From Erpobdella octoculata (lineage: Eukaryota; Annelida; Clitellata; Hirudinida; Erpobdellidae), in NCBI GenBank assembly GCA_963978895.1, contig OZ022245.1:23512968-23576967 (forward strand): DNA of 64,000 bases, read 5' to 3'. Under the pieces are notes generated by a model. It worked only from the letters and a program-made list of their open reading frames with translations, was not told the origin of the DNA and made no database searches. This document shows positions 22,582 to 43,762 of the stretch, piece after piece. Numbering within the stretch: position 1 is the stretch's first letter; each line of letters starts with the position of its first letter. A program made the translations under genes and the position numbers.

Positions 22582-25500
22582 ATGTCTACAGAGAAAAACA
22601 TGGTTGGTGAAGTTGCTGTAACTATATTTCTGTTCCTGTCACTGGTGGAGTCATTAAACAACGGTTTAGCTCGAACACCTCCAATGGGTTGGCTTTCATG
22701 GGAGAGATTTCGCTGCAATGTAGATTGTGTCAATTATCCAAACGACTGCATAAAGTAATTTATTACAGTGATAGACTTTGTCATTTAAGGAAACAAAAAT
22801 AAATTTTTAAACATATCTATGCTTTGATCAATTTCAAGTGCAAACCTTTTTGAAAAAATGACGGACCTCATGGCAAGTGACGGTTATGCAGATGCAGGAT
22901 ACAATTATGTCATCATGGATGATTGCTGGCTTGCAAAGACCAGAGATGCAAAACAAAGACTACAGCCAGACCCACAAAGATTTCCTAAAGGAATCAAAGC
23001 ACTTGCAGATTATGTAGGGCTGCTTCAAATTTTTATTTTTTGCTTATTATATTCATTGTATTCTGAATATTTGTAATTTAAAATGATTTATTATTTTATT
23101 CTTTTGTTTCCAAAGTTTTTTCACATACTTTTTTTCTTTACATTTGTTTTTAATGAATACTCTTTACTGGTCAGGTGCATATGAAAGGGTTGAAACTTGG
23201 TATATATGAAGATGTTGGTCACATGACATGTGCCAAGTACCCTGGTAGTGCCTATCATTTTCAACTTGATGCTCAGACGTTTGCTGATTGGGGAGTTGAT
23301 TATTTAAAATTTGATGGTTGTTACTATCATCCATCTGAATACACATATGGTGAGGATTCAACATTTAAAAAATGTTTTCTATAACAGTTTAATTATGCAG
23401 TTTTAATGTTGTTATGATTTAGTTTTTTAATATTTCTTATATTTTTTCCATAATTACTTAAAAGGACTTGCCACAGAATCATTAAAGTATAAAAAATGAA
23501 TTTATTAATCACTTACACCGATAGATTTTTGGATTTCAATAATTGATATGATGTAATACAAAGTTCCAGCACACGTGGAACATGCAAGATTGTTAAAATA
23601 ATTATTGTTCTAGCCTTTCTTCTTCTTGAAGTTGCACTCCAGTTCGGCTGTTCCACTTTTTGCCACATTTCCACACTTCATTTTTTGCATGTATCAGAAG
23701 TCATTGAAACTTTTACCTTGCTCCAGTACATTTCCATTACTTTAAAGAATACCATGCTTTCCAATTTTTTACATTAATTTCAAATAAAGTATTTGCCTTC
23801 TAAGGCATTTTGCCATCTATTTAACCTTGTCTGAAGATTTGGAGCAGACAACTTTTGACCACAATCTTATCATCTCTACATATAGAATGTTCCATGGCAC
23901 TATTTTCCTGACAGCTCCCTGACTGTCTCTTACTATTATAATTAGCAATGCACTGATTGAGCTTTTTACACGCTTGTATTTACCTCACACTGTATGTTGT
24001 ATTTTCAGGTTTTGTAAATCGATTTTTTGACCACTTCTACACGTCCAATTGACTTGAAAATTTTAAAACGTGTATTCTCGATGACAATGCAATATTTTAA
24101 TATTTTCATATCATAAAAATATTTATTTAAACTATAATTAACTAAAATACGCCAATGTAATCAATAAGCAGGCTGTTGATTCAGGCCTACTAAGCGGCGT
24201 TCTCTCTATCATTGCTAACTTGCATATGGATAATCTTTGACTAAAAATAAAAGCATGGGAGCTCATCCTAATCCATTTCCATCATAATCCATGGATTATG
24301 ATGAGCGTCCCATGCTTTTATTTTTAGTCAAAGATTATTTGATGACATATATAAGGAAAGGAAAAAAAATTATTTTATACTTTTTAGTGCACTTTCCACA
24401 CATAAATAAAAGCGTGTTTTTTTTTATAAAAAAAAAGTATCTTTTTTCGTAATATTATTCTTATCACAGATGTTCTTGTTTTCCATGTAACTTCTTGATG
24501 TTATATCTGTCATAATTAAGCGTATATCCGGATCATTTACGCATAGCTATCTAAAGAAAAATTTGCTTCTATTGAGTAATTTTTCAATATTTAAGTATGT
24601 AAAAATGGATGAGTTAGGCTTCCTGTTTAATTCCTTTGCAAATCATTAAACATTAATCATTCATTATTTTGCAGTTAATAATTTTTTTTTAATTTTGTTG
24701 ATTCAAGGTTATCCCCCCATGGCATTTTACTTGAATATGACTGGAAGGTCAATTGTTCTCAGCTGTGAATATGCTTTGTATCAGAAAAGTTACAGCAATG
24801 TTTGTTATTTTTGTTTTGTTTTTTTTACATTTAAACAGATGACATAAGCTTCAAATTGTCACATGATTTGCGAAACTAATTATTTGCCATTGGCATGTTC
24901 ATTTCTGTTATTTCAAACAATTAAAACATCGGGAAAGAAAATTAAATGGCCTCAGTTATCTTTTGTTTAATCAGTAAATTATTGTTTTATCATTTGATTT
25001 AAATGAAATCATTAATTTCAAGTTCAAGTGCTGCTTGCTGTTCTTAAAAATGAACTTGGCCAGCAAAGTAATTGTATCGAATATATTTGACCTGTTGTTC
25101 AGCATCTCAATCTAAGTGTTAATTCCGTTTCTTTATCTGATATATTATAAATATTTTTTATTAAAAGACATTAGACATGTGTATATAATTAAACTATTAT
25201 AAGTTACTGCACATTAAACAAGTAACATTAATGTGAATTAATGTGAATTTAACTGACTATATATTATAATTAATAAAAAATAATTATTAAATTTTCCAGC
25301 CAAACTACACAGGAATTGCTGAAGCTTGCAACGTGGCAAGGAATTTTGATGATATTGACGACAGCTGGGATAGTCTTAGAAATATTATAGAATATTATGG
25401 CAACAATACTGGGAACTTTGCTGATGTTGCTGGTCCTGGATATTTCAACGATCCTGACATGGTTAGTTTAATGTTAGTGTAAGGCAGAATCAGTGGCGTA

Positions 25501-28011
25501 GCTAGTGTGGGTGGCACCCGGGGCGGATGTCGATGGTGTCACCCTTCAAAAACGTTTAAAATCAACATTATTTAAGAAAAATCAGTTGTTATCGTTTTCT
25601 CCACCCATTCGTTTTAACGACGATTTTTTTTTATATTGGAATATCGTATTTCTCCAATTTTTGCTGCAACTCCTATTGCTTATTCTACAATATGATTCCT
25701 TTTTACAAACTTTTATTTAGGTTACAATCTCTGTTTGTGTGTGGCTTTCTCTGTACACAAATCTGATGCCAATTTGAAGAAGTTTCTGATAATTTAATTG
25801 AATTATATATATTTCATCTATGCATGGTGGTTAAATCATTTTGCCATTCCTAACTAATGCTGATCACTTTAATGTTTTTGTTCACCAATTTGTGTTAGTG
25901 GTCATTTGTGACCCTCTTTTTGGTTAAACAAATAAATAAAAATTAAAAAAATAAAAAGTAAAATTTAACCAGCATTTTGACTAGCTAGGAAGCTGAAACT
26001 TTCAGCATAGCTTTATATTGGATGACAATACATGATTCAATTAAAAAAAAAGAAGAATAAAAAACTATATATATATATATATATTAAGCTTCTGCGTCCC
26101 GTTATTTTTTTGGAACGATACGATACGATACGATTTCTGAAATTTGCCCCGAATTAAACGATACGATACGAGACGCTTTGAACAATAACGATACGGTATC
26201 GATACGATACGATACAATTTCGGGATCTCGACTGAAGCGGAAATTTTGCCTAGAGATAACATAGAATGATGAACTATACGCGACAGACAATATTAATAAC
26301 TACATTAAAGAAATTCATTGAAAAAAAATATATAAATATTAAAAAATTTCAAAATTTATAAAAATTTACCAAATTTAATTTTTTTTTACAACTTGAAATA
26401 AGTTTCATTTGTTTAGTTTCGGTACATCTATTTGTCTAAATTTAGACTCTAAATAAAACGCTACCGCCGATAGAAAGTATTCATTTACTTTATTTAGTGA
26501 CGCGGCATGATAATGATGACAAACACGAGAAAGTGCCTCTATACAAGAATTAAAAAAGTAAAAAAAACCCAGCGTGTTTATTTATAGGCGATGGCGAATG
26601 CGGTTAGCAATAGCAAGAAAGAAGCTGAGAAAGTTTCGAATTCCAGCTGCAGACGATACGGGCTACGGCACTGTCGTGCACACTACAGGTGGCACACACA
26701 TACTCACACACAACCAAGAATATCATCGAGATTATAAAGGTATATCTTAGATGAGCTACTATTACGGTCAATTACGGATATCGAAACACTAAAATAATCA
26801 TTCCAATTCTATGTAACAAATTTGAAAAAATAAGTTTATCAAACGGACTAAACCAAAACATAAACATAGAATGATCATTACTATTACATTACTCATTATT
26901 CTCATTAATAATAATAGTCATTGATGTCAGCGAGTACGATTGCCTTGTAGGGCTTGTAGTATCTGTAGTATGCAGAGCTCGACTAGCAGCCTAAGAGGAG
27001 CGTGGCTTTTTTGCTGCCGGTTCCCAGACTAAAAATAGTAAATAATGGGGCTACAGGCTGTCTGGAAAACCGAATTTAAAGTGGGGATGATGATAGTTAT
27101 AAACTTCTGTCAATAGGTAGTTTAATTAATCAATGTTGATGAATCAATTGCAAATATTCACAGTTGTGACAATCGTTAATTAAATATGTATGACTTTCGT
27201 TATTTATTGGAAAATATTTTTAAAAAATCCCGATATTTTTCGGGATTTTAATCGAGAATGAAATTTTAAGTATCGCCAATTAATATCGATACGAGACTTC
27301 TTCCGCAGGCTGTATCGTTTCAATGGTGATACGGGAATCCCGTATCGTTTTGAAATCTCGATTGAATTCGAGATAACGATATCGGGACGCAGATGCTTAA
27401 TATATATATATATATGTAGACGTTGATCATTTTCAACTTTTAATTAAACTCTCAATTTTATCGATATCCTATTATCTTTGAATTGTAGCTTTAAATTCTT
27501 ATTTTATTATTTTACCTCCCTGCTTTTATTAGTAATTCTCTTTTAATAGTTATATTTTACTACTTAATTTGGTTGTATAGTTTAGCACATGTAATTTTTA
27601 TTTTTTATTTTTTATTTGTTCTTATTTTTTGTTTATTTATTTACTCTGAGGCAAAAAAATTTGGTTGTTTTTTAGCGGTTTTCATATTTTGCTTTTACTC
27701 TTCTTTGTACTTTGACCTCGATTGATGTGTAAACATATCTGATATGTCTCGCCACACCACTTTATATATTTTCGTTGTAGCTGTAATTTTAAATTATTTT
27801 TATGAGTTCTGATGATGGCTAATAAAGCCGAAACCTGCAGGTCAGCTCATGACCAAAACATTAATAAAATATATACCAGTTGGTTCAAAAGTGTCTTGGT
27901 ATTTCCGTTTTTCGAAAAGTTTCACGGTTTATAGAAAAAGTTTGTAATAAGAAATGGGCCATAGTCTTTAATAAAGCGTGTCTGAAAGAACAGCTTGTTC
28001 CTAATTATTTG

Positions 28012-28054
<43 letters not shown>

Positions 28055-30511
28055 CGTTAGCAAATTTTTTTCCTTTATTTGAATATCTTTCGTATTTTTA
28101 AATCGAGTCTATTGAGGTAAAAGTTTGTGTTGAAAAACTCGTTTTTTCTTTTACTTGTTATTTAATCTAAAGACAAAGTGCCACTCATGGTGCCACTATT
28201 ATTATAGCTAACTGGTCAATACTCAAGCCTTTACTTTGCAATGCAATTTTAGTTCAATTTATTTTTCTTTGTATATCATTCCAAGAGAAGAGGTAACAAA
28301 GAAAAGTTAAATTAAATACCGTAAGCATAAGGTTTTGAGCAGCACCTCTGACTGTCAACTTGGGCAAACCGCTCAACAACAAAACTCCAACTTCAGCTTA
28401 AGAGGTCTTTATTATTAAATAAAAATTAACAAAACGAAAAATGTAACTTCAATACGAAAATTCGCCAATTCAACAATTCACCACAATTCGCTCCTAACTA
28501 CGTGACAACCACTCTCGAGCTCGACTCTCACTACACTCAAAAAACTCTGTGCATAGTTTTCTTGCCTAACAGCACGCTAGCCACTAATATACAACAACTC
28601 CTACAATTACAGGTGAACATTCATACTACAACAAATAGCGAGCGTACACACAACACATCCCATCCACCAATAATCACATACACAACATGTCTATCTTGAC
28701 ACTGACTTCTACATTTTCTTGTTTATTACAAAATTCTCAAATTGCAGCCTCATTAAAATGAGCACTCCAACCAACACATATATATTGGTTTTGTAGAATT
28801 TTAGCCGTTATTTCATTTTACGGAGTTTGCGTAAGGTTTTTTTTAATCGCAGCTGCTGTCATCCCCAAACGGGTGACACCCGGGGCGGACTGCCCCCGTC
28901 GCCCCGCCCTAGCTACGCCACTGGGCAGAATGGTTATTACAATAATCATTTTTTGAACATGAGAAGCAAGTGTGCATTTAACCGATTGTTTGCACTTTGT
29001 ATTTCTGACCATCTTTTATTTCAATAATTGGCTTACTGCATCTTTAAGCCTTAATTAAGATGCACAGTGGTTGTGATGATTTGTGTAAACATGATTTTAC
29101 TTTAGGTGTCCACAAATATGAGGCACACGTGGCTTAGATGGACAGAGATATAGTAATTATCTTTCAATATCACATCCCGGACGGTCCGTGTTTAAACACA
29201 TTTAGATAAGGTTCACACTGCATGCAAAGTAAATACAGTTTCAAGCAAGTAAAGGAAAAAACGCGTTTTTCAACACAAACTTTAATTTCAAATACACTCG
29301 ATTTAGAAATACGAAAGATGTTCAAATTAAGTGTTTTTTAATTGAATCATGTATTGTCATCCAATATAAAGCTATGCTGAAAGTTTCAGCTTCCTAACTA
29401 GTCAAAAAGTTGGTTAAATTTTACTTGCAAGATTTGCATACAGAGAAAGACACACACACACAAACAGAGATTGTAACCTAAATAAAAGTTTGTAACAAGA
29501 AATATATATACTAGCGATATACCTGGTGTTGTCCGAGGTTTATCTCTCGCTCCCGTTTTCTTCCCTGCTTGCTTTCTCGCTCCCGCTTGCTCTCCCGTTC
29601 CTTTTCCCGCTCGCTCTCCCGGTCGCTTTTCCACGAGTTGTGTTTGAGTTGTTGCCCTCAATCTCATTCAGAGTAAAAAAAATTTTTTTAAATACAATTT
29701 GTTCTCTGCTTTTTCTGTTAAGCATGTATTTTAAAGACCTGACATTGCTTTGTCCAGGGGTCTAGAATTTTTAAAAGCCTATCCGAAATATCTTGCATAC
29801 ATTTTATTATTTTATTTTGAACATTGGTTCTATAACAGTTTTAGTCCAAATTTTTAGCTTGTTATTGGGAATTTTGGTTTGAGTCCCGACCAAGAGAGAG
29901 TGCAGATGGCGATTTGGTGTATTCTTGCAGCTCCGTTGATTATGTCCAACGATCTTCGCAACATTAGAGAAGAATCAAAAAAACTTCTTCTTAATAAATT
30001 GGCAATTAGTGTCAACCAAGATATTTTAGGCATTCAAGGCAAACGAATTCATCAGGTTATTTTTATTTTTATAATTATGAAAATGATGGATTGATTATCT
30101 GAAAGTTAATTTAGTTATAAAATATTTTATTTCGTTAATTTAGACTGGTGGCATACAAATTTGGACAAAGCCAATAATGCCTAAGGGAAGCTATGCATTT
30201 GTTCTCCTCAACACAAATACGGCTACTCCCCAAAAAGTCACAGTTACAATTTCTGAGGTTAGCCTAGCACGAGATTTCTGCTTGACTTTATAATCTTACG
30301 TTTATTCTAACAGTTACACATTTTTACTGCATTAAAGGCTACTTTTAAAGGATGGAAGAATAGTAATTTGATGGCTCCCATCCCTAAAGGATTCAATCTT
30401 ACAGAAGTTTTTGACAATAAATATTTGGGTTTCTTCAAGCCAAATGATCAACTGACTACTTTCGTCAATCCGACTGGAGTTTTCTTTGGCATTGCCAAAG
30501 CTGTCTATTAA
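22582..30511 (+). CDS. Alpha-galactosidase A-like glycosidase (GH27), copy 1, 8 exons
   Basis: Exons are 22582-22754, 22839-23013, 23175-23349, 24708-24799, 25300-25461, 29858-30055, 30144-30257 and 30338-30511. They give 420 residues (human GLA has 429). A signal peptide (hydrophobic core [14 protein letters not shown], about residues 11-24) precedes [19 protein letters not shown]. Residues 85-88 are the DDCW motif. The nucleophile is Asp163 in KFDGC, and the acid/base is Asp223 in NFDDIDDSW. The specificity loop is C-E195-Y-A-L198-Y: Glu and Leu at these sites mark alpha-galactosidases, whereas NAGA enzymes have Ser and Ala. The enzyme should remove terminal alpha-galactose in the lysosome. 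[10 protein letters not shown] differs from the usual GPGxWNDPDM. The exon 2 donor is GTAGGG and the exon 4 donor GTTTGT, both weaker than in copy 2. Intron 5 is 4.4 kb because of nested transposons. Confidence 0.93.
24231..24337. repeat. Fold-back hairpin in intron 3 of galactosidase copy 1
   Basis: Arm 24231-24276 pairs with 24291-24337. The outer 29 bases (AATCTTTGACTAAAAATAAA and onward to CATGGGA) match perfectly, and the loop is about 14 bases. It is a remnant of a fold-back element or a potential RNA hairpin. Confidence 0.8.
25690..28150 (-). repeat. Dispersed repeat, copy 1 (minus orientation, split by insertions)
   Basis: Segments 25690-25760, 25955-26056 and 28066-28150, read on the minus strand in reverse order, are collinear with 29262-29505. 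The gaps are later insertions, one of them the 26084-27400 element. Confidence 0.65.
26084..27400. mobile_element. Inverted-repeat DNA element nested in the hAT element
   Basis: The left end TTAAGCTTCTGCGTCCCG is matched in reverse at 27383-27400 with one difference. The subterminal regions hold ACGATACGATACG-type repeats. It is flanked on both sides by short TA runs, so a TA target is possible but cannot be proven. No coding frame was seen. Confidence 0.75.
29262..29505 (+). repeat. Dispersed repeat, copy 2
   Basis: About 245 bp running from GTTTTTCAACACAAACTTTA to GTAACCTAAATAAAAGTTTG, with an internal (CA)n. It matches copy 1 on the minus strand and copy 3 at 42.7 kb. The element class is not recognised. 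Confidence 0.75.
29510..29690 (-). mobile_element. Degenerate short Helitron (minus orientation)
   Basis: ACTAG at 29510-29514 is the reverse of the Helitron 3' terminus CTAGT. It is followed by a degenerate GC hairpin and the CGCTCCCG-rich body shared with the other Helitron copies here. The 5' end is not resolved. Confidence 0.5.
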
Positions 30512-30823
30512 CATTCCATCAATTTTTTTAAGATTCTTTATCTGCTTTCAATTCTATTTTTAGAACCATCGATTGTTTTTATTTAGATTTCGTTATTGAA
30601 CTTGTTATAATTCATAGAAATGTGTTATTGTGTTCCATTTGAATTCATTTCCTGTTTGTTTCTGAAGTAGTCCAATCATTTGAATATGAATGTTGTCTTG
30701 ACCCTGCCCTAAATGTTGGCCACTTAATTGTTTGTTATTTGTTGCTATATATCAATTTGGGTTTTTAACAGAATGTTTTTTTAATTACAAAGTTATTGTT
30801 GAATTGAACATTCTTAATTTTTG

Positions 30824-30829
30824 AATAAA
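30824..30829 (+). terminator. Polyadenylation signal of galactosidase copy 1
   Basis: AATAAA about 310 bases after the stop codon. Confidence 0.5.
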
Positions 30830-31049
30830 TAATCAAATGACAAGATTAATTGAAGTTAGATTTTCCAGTTAAGTTTACAGTTTGTCAGTTAAACTACTGA
30901 CTGCTCATACTGTCATCAGGACGAATAAATAATGTATATATGTTAACATATTTGTGAATGAACTCTATAAGAACTAAAGCAGAGCCCATTTCTATACAGT
31001 AAATAAATTGTTACAAATCATAACTAGTCTGAAGACCTGAAAGGCTTTA

Positions 31050-31225
31050 CCAATGAGCCAAGCTTTATGTTTAATTTCACACTTATCTTTTTGTTTAAGG
31101 TTAGTTAACCCCACGAGACACTCAACCTGAGCATTGCGTGTAAACTGTAAACTCCTTACTTAAGGTAAGGATTAAGGAAGCTACGATGGTGACGCCGGTG
31201 AGATTCGAACCTAGACGCCTAGAAA
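31050..31225 (-). mobile_element. tRNA-derived SINE, copy 2
   Basis: On the minus strand it has GTTCGAATCTC with a G/C-rich lead, then AAGTAAGGAGTTTAC and GCTCAGGTTGAGTGTC, collinear with the copy in YAP intron 4. Confidence 0.65.
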
Positions 31226-31296
31226 CATGATTCTGTTACAAAACCAGATATATTTAAAATTGGCATAAAATTAACATGTAACAACATTTTTTCTTC

Positions 31297-31302
<6 letters not shown>

Positions 31303-31329
<27 letters not shown>

Positions 31330-31362
31330 CAGATAGACAGACATACATACATACATACATAA
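31303..31362. repeat. (CATA)n microsatellite
   Basis: Short CATA tract interrupted by GATAGACAGACA. Confidence 0.9.
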
Positions 31363-31425
31363 GAAATTATGCATGTAGATGAGTAGAATAATTGGCTAAT
31401 TCACAATTATTTGCAATTCGTTTAT

Positions 31426-31815
31426 TCAGTAAAGGATTTCTTTGATAACAATGTTTTTTGTAAAAATTCTTGAGTTTTTCAATAAATCTCCTTGATGTGA
31501 GGTGTCTTTCACTAAAACCTTTATATTTTCGTGATATCTTCCTCGAGCTAACGCTACATACAGTTGACCATGAGCGAAGACTGGGGTAATCAAAAGACTG
31601 TCCTTGACTCTTATTAATTGTCATTGCGAAAGCTAACATTACTGGAAATTGTCGCCGTTTCATTCTGAATGGCAATGTGCTTTTGCTCGGTTCCAAATCA
31701 ATAAGAGGCAGGCAAACTTCTTCGCCTTTATTACTTCCTGTAATAATTTTAGCTTTAAAGCAATTTTTTAAGGAAACTTCTGACTACCAGTCGCGTTCCT
31801 TTTAACAAGCCCTTT
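31426..31815 (-). pseudogene. Broken Helitron helicase (Pif1-like C-terminal part)
   Basis: On the minus strand a frame reads [15 protein letters not shown], then [20 protein letters not shown] and GQSFDY. This is the late helicase motif block of Helitron Rep-Hel proteins. It then loses frame; in another frame [19 protein letters not shown] follows and ends at a TGA (31426-31428). About ten residues normally between the two blocks are damaged or missing. Upstream (31.75-31.82 kb), further frame breaks separate a GLVKRN-like piece. It is a dead remnant of an autonomous Helitron, and could be related to the short Helitrons in this window. Confidence 0.8.
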
Positions 31816-31879
31816 CTTGGGTTTAAATTTCGAAGAAGCATTATAAAAGCACAAATTTTTAATTTTAAACTTTTTTAGC

Positions 31880-32091
<212 letters not shown>

Positions 32092-32300
32092 TACGCGAAA
32101 TTGCTAACATACATACATACATACTTAGCAAATTAGGTATGCAGATATGTTTATATAAACATATATGACTCAGATAAAGAGGCAAACAAAACCTTTTTTT
32201 TTTATTTATTTTTTATCTTTACTTGTTCAGAGCAAAATTTATTTGAACTGTTTGCATCAGCTTAAAAATTAAATCAGATAATATGAAAACTTAAAAATAA

Positions 32301-32612
32301 TCTATATATATATAAATGACTTTACGTATGTATGTCCTTTATGCATTACTACACCATTCATCCAATCGTAATAAAATGTTTACACAACCTTGAGAGTCAA
32401 CGGAGGAAAGTTTTGTGAAAAAATTGTAATTTCAATCACAAAATGAGTGGAACGGGAGAGCGAACGGAAAATGGGAAATGAACGGGAACGGAAAGCAAGC
32501 GGGAACGGAAAAGCGATCGGGAGCGAAAAAGCAGGCGGGAACGGGAAAGCGACCGGGAGCGAGAGAGAAAAACAATAGAAAAAAGCCCGGCAACGCCGGG
32601 TACCCCGCTATA
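32301..32612 (+). mobile_element. Short non-autonomous Helitron
   Basis: It begins with TCTATATATATATAAATGAC directly after an A. Its body is a purine-rich CGGGAACGGAAAGC-type repeat. Near its end is the hairpin CCCGGCAACGCCGGG, then TACCCCGCTATA, where CTAGT would be canonical. No coding capacity. Confidence 0.7.
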
Positions 32613-32731
32613 AAATATAAAATCTGCTCTGTCCTAAGTTAATGACCTCAATGAATATATAACTCAAATCATCATAAGACATTTATAACGCCCATTTCTT
32701 GTAGGCACGTGTTGGCACACAAACATTAGTT

Positions 32732-32741
32732 GTCATGTGAT
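32732..32741 (+). promoter_or_regulatory. M-box/CLEAR-like E-box upstream of alpha-galactosidase copy 2
   Basis: GTCATGTGAT about 205 bases before the start codon, with a CACGTG E-box 21 bases upstream (32706-32711). See the matching site upstream of copy 1. Confidence 0.4.
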
Positions 32742-32946
32742 CATGCATCATTGTAAACGATTTAATAGATTTAAGCTCGTCGATGTCTTTATTTTCTTAC
32801 TCTTGAATACAAAATCAATTGCGTTCTTGTTCGTCAGTTAAACAACTTGAACTCAAACTTTATATATTGTGTTTATAAGTTTATGTTATTATTTATTATA
32901 GAATTATAGACCTATGGCACTTTAAAAATTGTTTAGAAAGAAAAAT

Positions 32947-41947
<9,001 letters not shown>

Positions 41948-42425
41948 CATTCTATATATCTACTAAGACTCATTGTTTTTTTACATAAATGTTAAGATTC
42001 ACTAAAACTTGTCATTTTGTGCTTATTTTCCGGTTTTTGTTTAAATTCAGAGTACCGTGCAAACCAACAAACTTGTGACGTCGTATTTGAAGGGGAATGT
42101 GACTTTTTGAAAGCGTTTGGCGAGAGAGGGGGGCTAAAGTTAGTCAAAGTGAATTTATGAATGGTCCTTTATTGGTTACATTTCAAACTGCTTGTATATA
42201 ATTCTTGAAAAATGTCTGCAATCGACTCTCAGATGACTTCCTCAATATATGCGTAAGTGCTATTTTTCTTTTTCAGATCTTGAACTTACGCAGACTTTGC
42301 ATGTTTCCAAAAGACATAAACCATATCTCATAGCATTCAGTGTCAGGCACACTGAATAACGTGGGAGAACGACTTAGTCTCATAGCTGATAGAATAAGGC
42401 GATCTCATAGTATCACATTGCAGGT

Positions 42426-42433
42426 AAAATAAA
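42426..42433 (+). terminator. Possible polyadenylation signal of galactosidase copy 2
   Basis: AAATAAAA about 480 bases after the stop codon, the first clear AATAAA downstream. It is weakly supported. Confidence 0.25.
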
Positions 42434-42697
42434 AATCTTGCTGCCCTACCTGGTAAAGCAAATTTATGATTGTTCCGAAAAAGCCAAGCCTGAAAATATA
42501 TTTTCACAAAAAATTAAAATCGAAAAAACTGTCAACATCTTGGAGAGTATTTGAACTGCATGTCTATCTGAACAACGTGAATGTGGAAGCGATGACGCAA
42601 TTTTCCTATATCCTATGCATCTTATTCCAACCAAGCTTAGTGGGATAGAGCAGGGATGATGCCAGTTTGCAAACCATAGTAACAGAACGAGTAAAGA

Positions 42698-42945
42698 AAA
42701 AAAACGAGTTTTTCAAAAACAAACTTTGATTTCAAATACACTCGATTTAGAAATATAAAAGATGTTCAAATTAAGTTTTTTTTTAATCATGAATTGTCAT
42801 TGAATATAAAGCTATGGTAACAGTTTCAGCCTCCTAGCTAGTCTAAAAGCTGGTCAAATTTTACTTGCAAGATTTGCGTACAAAGAAAGGCACACACACA
42901 CAAACACAAACAGAAATTGAACCTAAATATTATGAAAGTTTGTAA
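42698..42945 (+). repeat. Dispersed repeat, copy 3
   Basis: GAGTTTTTCAAAAACAAACT to AACAGAAATTGAACCTAAAT, collinear with 29262-29505 at moderate divergence. A short partial copy of its 3' end recurs near 43325-43365. Confidence 0.7.
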
Positions 42946-43387
42946 AAAAAGGCCAGCAAACGTTGTTTTGCCATTTAAATTATTTTGGTTTTTAAATGCC
43001 TTTATTTAACTTCACTCTGTTTGTTTGTTTGCCTGTAGTGATCAAATCTTAGAAACTAAAATTCACCCACTTTTCGACCACCTAGAGCTCTAAAATTTTC
43101 AGGAAAGCTTTATTCTGGATGACAATACGTGAATTTAATGTTTCCACTATGAATTAGGCCGTAAATCAATTAAAATTAACGAAATCAAATTATTTCCTGC
43201 CATCTAGCGACAACTGGCCACAAATCTCTGGCGATCGATATTTCAAATTTAAGTCCAAGTTTGCAATAGCATTTACTAATCTGAACATGTAACTTGCTTA
43301 GAGGAAATAATTATCGGTTAAATAAAACAAACAGAGATTGTAACATAAATAAAAGTTTGTAAAAAACCAAAATAAAAAGCTAGTATA

Positions 43388-43490
43388 CACACACACAAAC
43401 ACACACACACAGATACAGACACAGACACAAACACATACACATACACATGCACATACACATGCACATACACATGCACATACATATATATAT
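43388..43490. repeat. (CA)n-type microsatellite
   Basis: CACACA, CAGACA and CATACACATGCA variants, then TATATA. Frames across it (VCVC) are artefacts. Confidence 0.9.
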
Positions 43491-43493
43491 ACT

Positions 43494-43577
43494 CTACTAG
43501 GAATCGAACCCACGTGTCTACGGCAACACCGCCTCGCCTAAATGCAAGGGCTCTTACCAACTGAGCTACCGACCATC
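43494..43577 (-). mobile_element. tRNA-like sequence, probably a SINE head
   Basis: The minus strand has an A box (TAGCTCAGTTGGTAAGAGC) and a B box (GGTTCGATTCC) at tRNA spacing, with a pairable anticodon stem. The anticodon loop has six bases and the acceptor ends do not pair. It is therefore a tRNA-derived relic, not a working tRNA gene. Confidence 0.6.
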
Positions 43578-43762
43578 ACCAAAAAATGATGGATAGAAGT
43601 CTCAATCTTTCGGAGCTACTTAACATTAAACTACGACTATGATGGGCTCAGAACTCCTTACTTCGGCTCGACAGCAAGTCTGCTGCCAGATAGATAATTT
43701 TTTATGAAGGGAAACATTGCGTTGAAATGTTTCGAGAGCCTACAAATAGGATGACTAAAAAA

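Larger units (their letters stand above)
25491..28923. mobile_element. hAT-type element in intron 5 of galactosidase copy 1 (non-autonomous, with nested insertions)
   Basis: Both ends begin CAGTGGCGTAGCTAG in inverted orientation. The element is flanked by an exact 8-bp duplication GGCAGAAT (25483-25490 and 28924-28931), the hallmark of hAT insertion. No transposase frame remains. It carries a dispersed repeat, itself split by a further inverted-repeat element. Confidence 0.88.

Noticed and set aside
43494..43577. Functional tRNA gene on the minus strand
   Set aside because: A and B boxes are good, but the acceptor stem does not pair and the anticodon loop has six bases.
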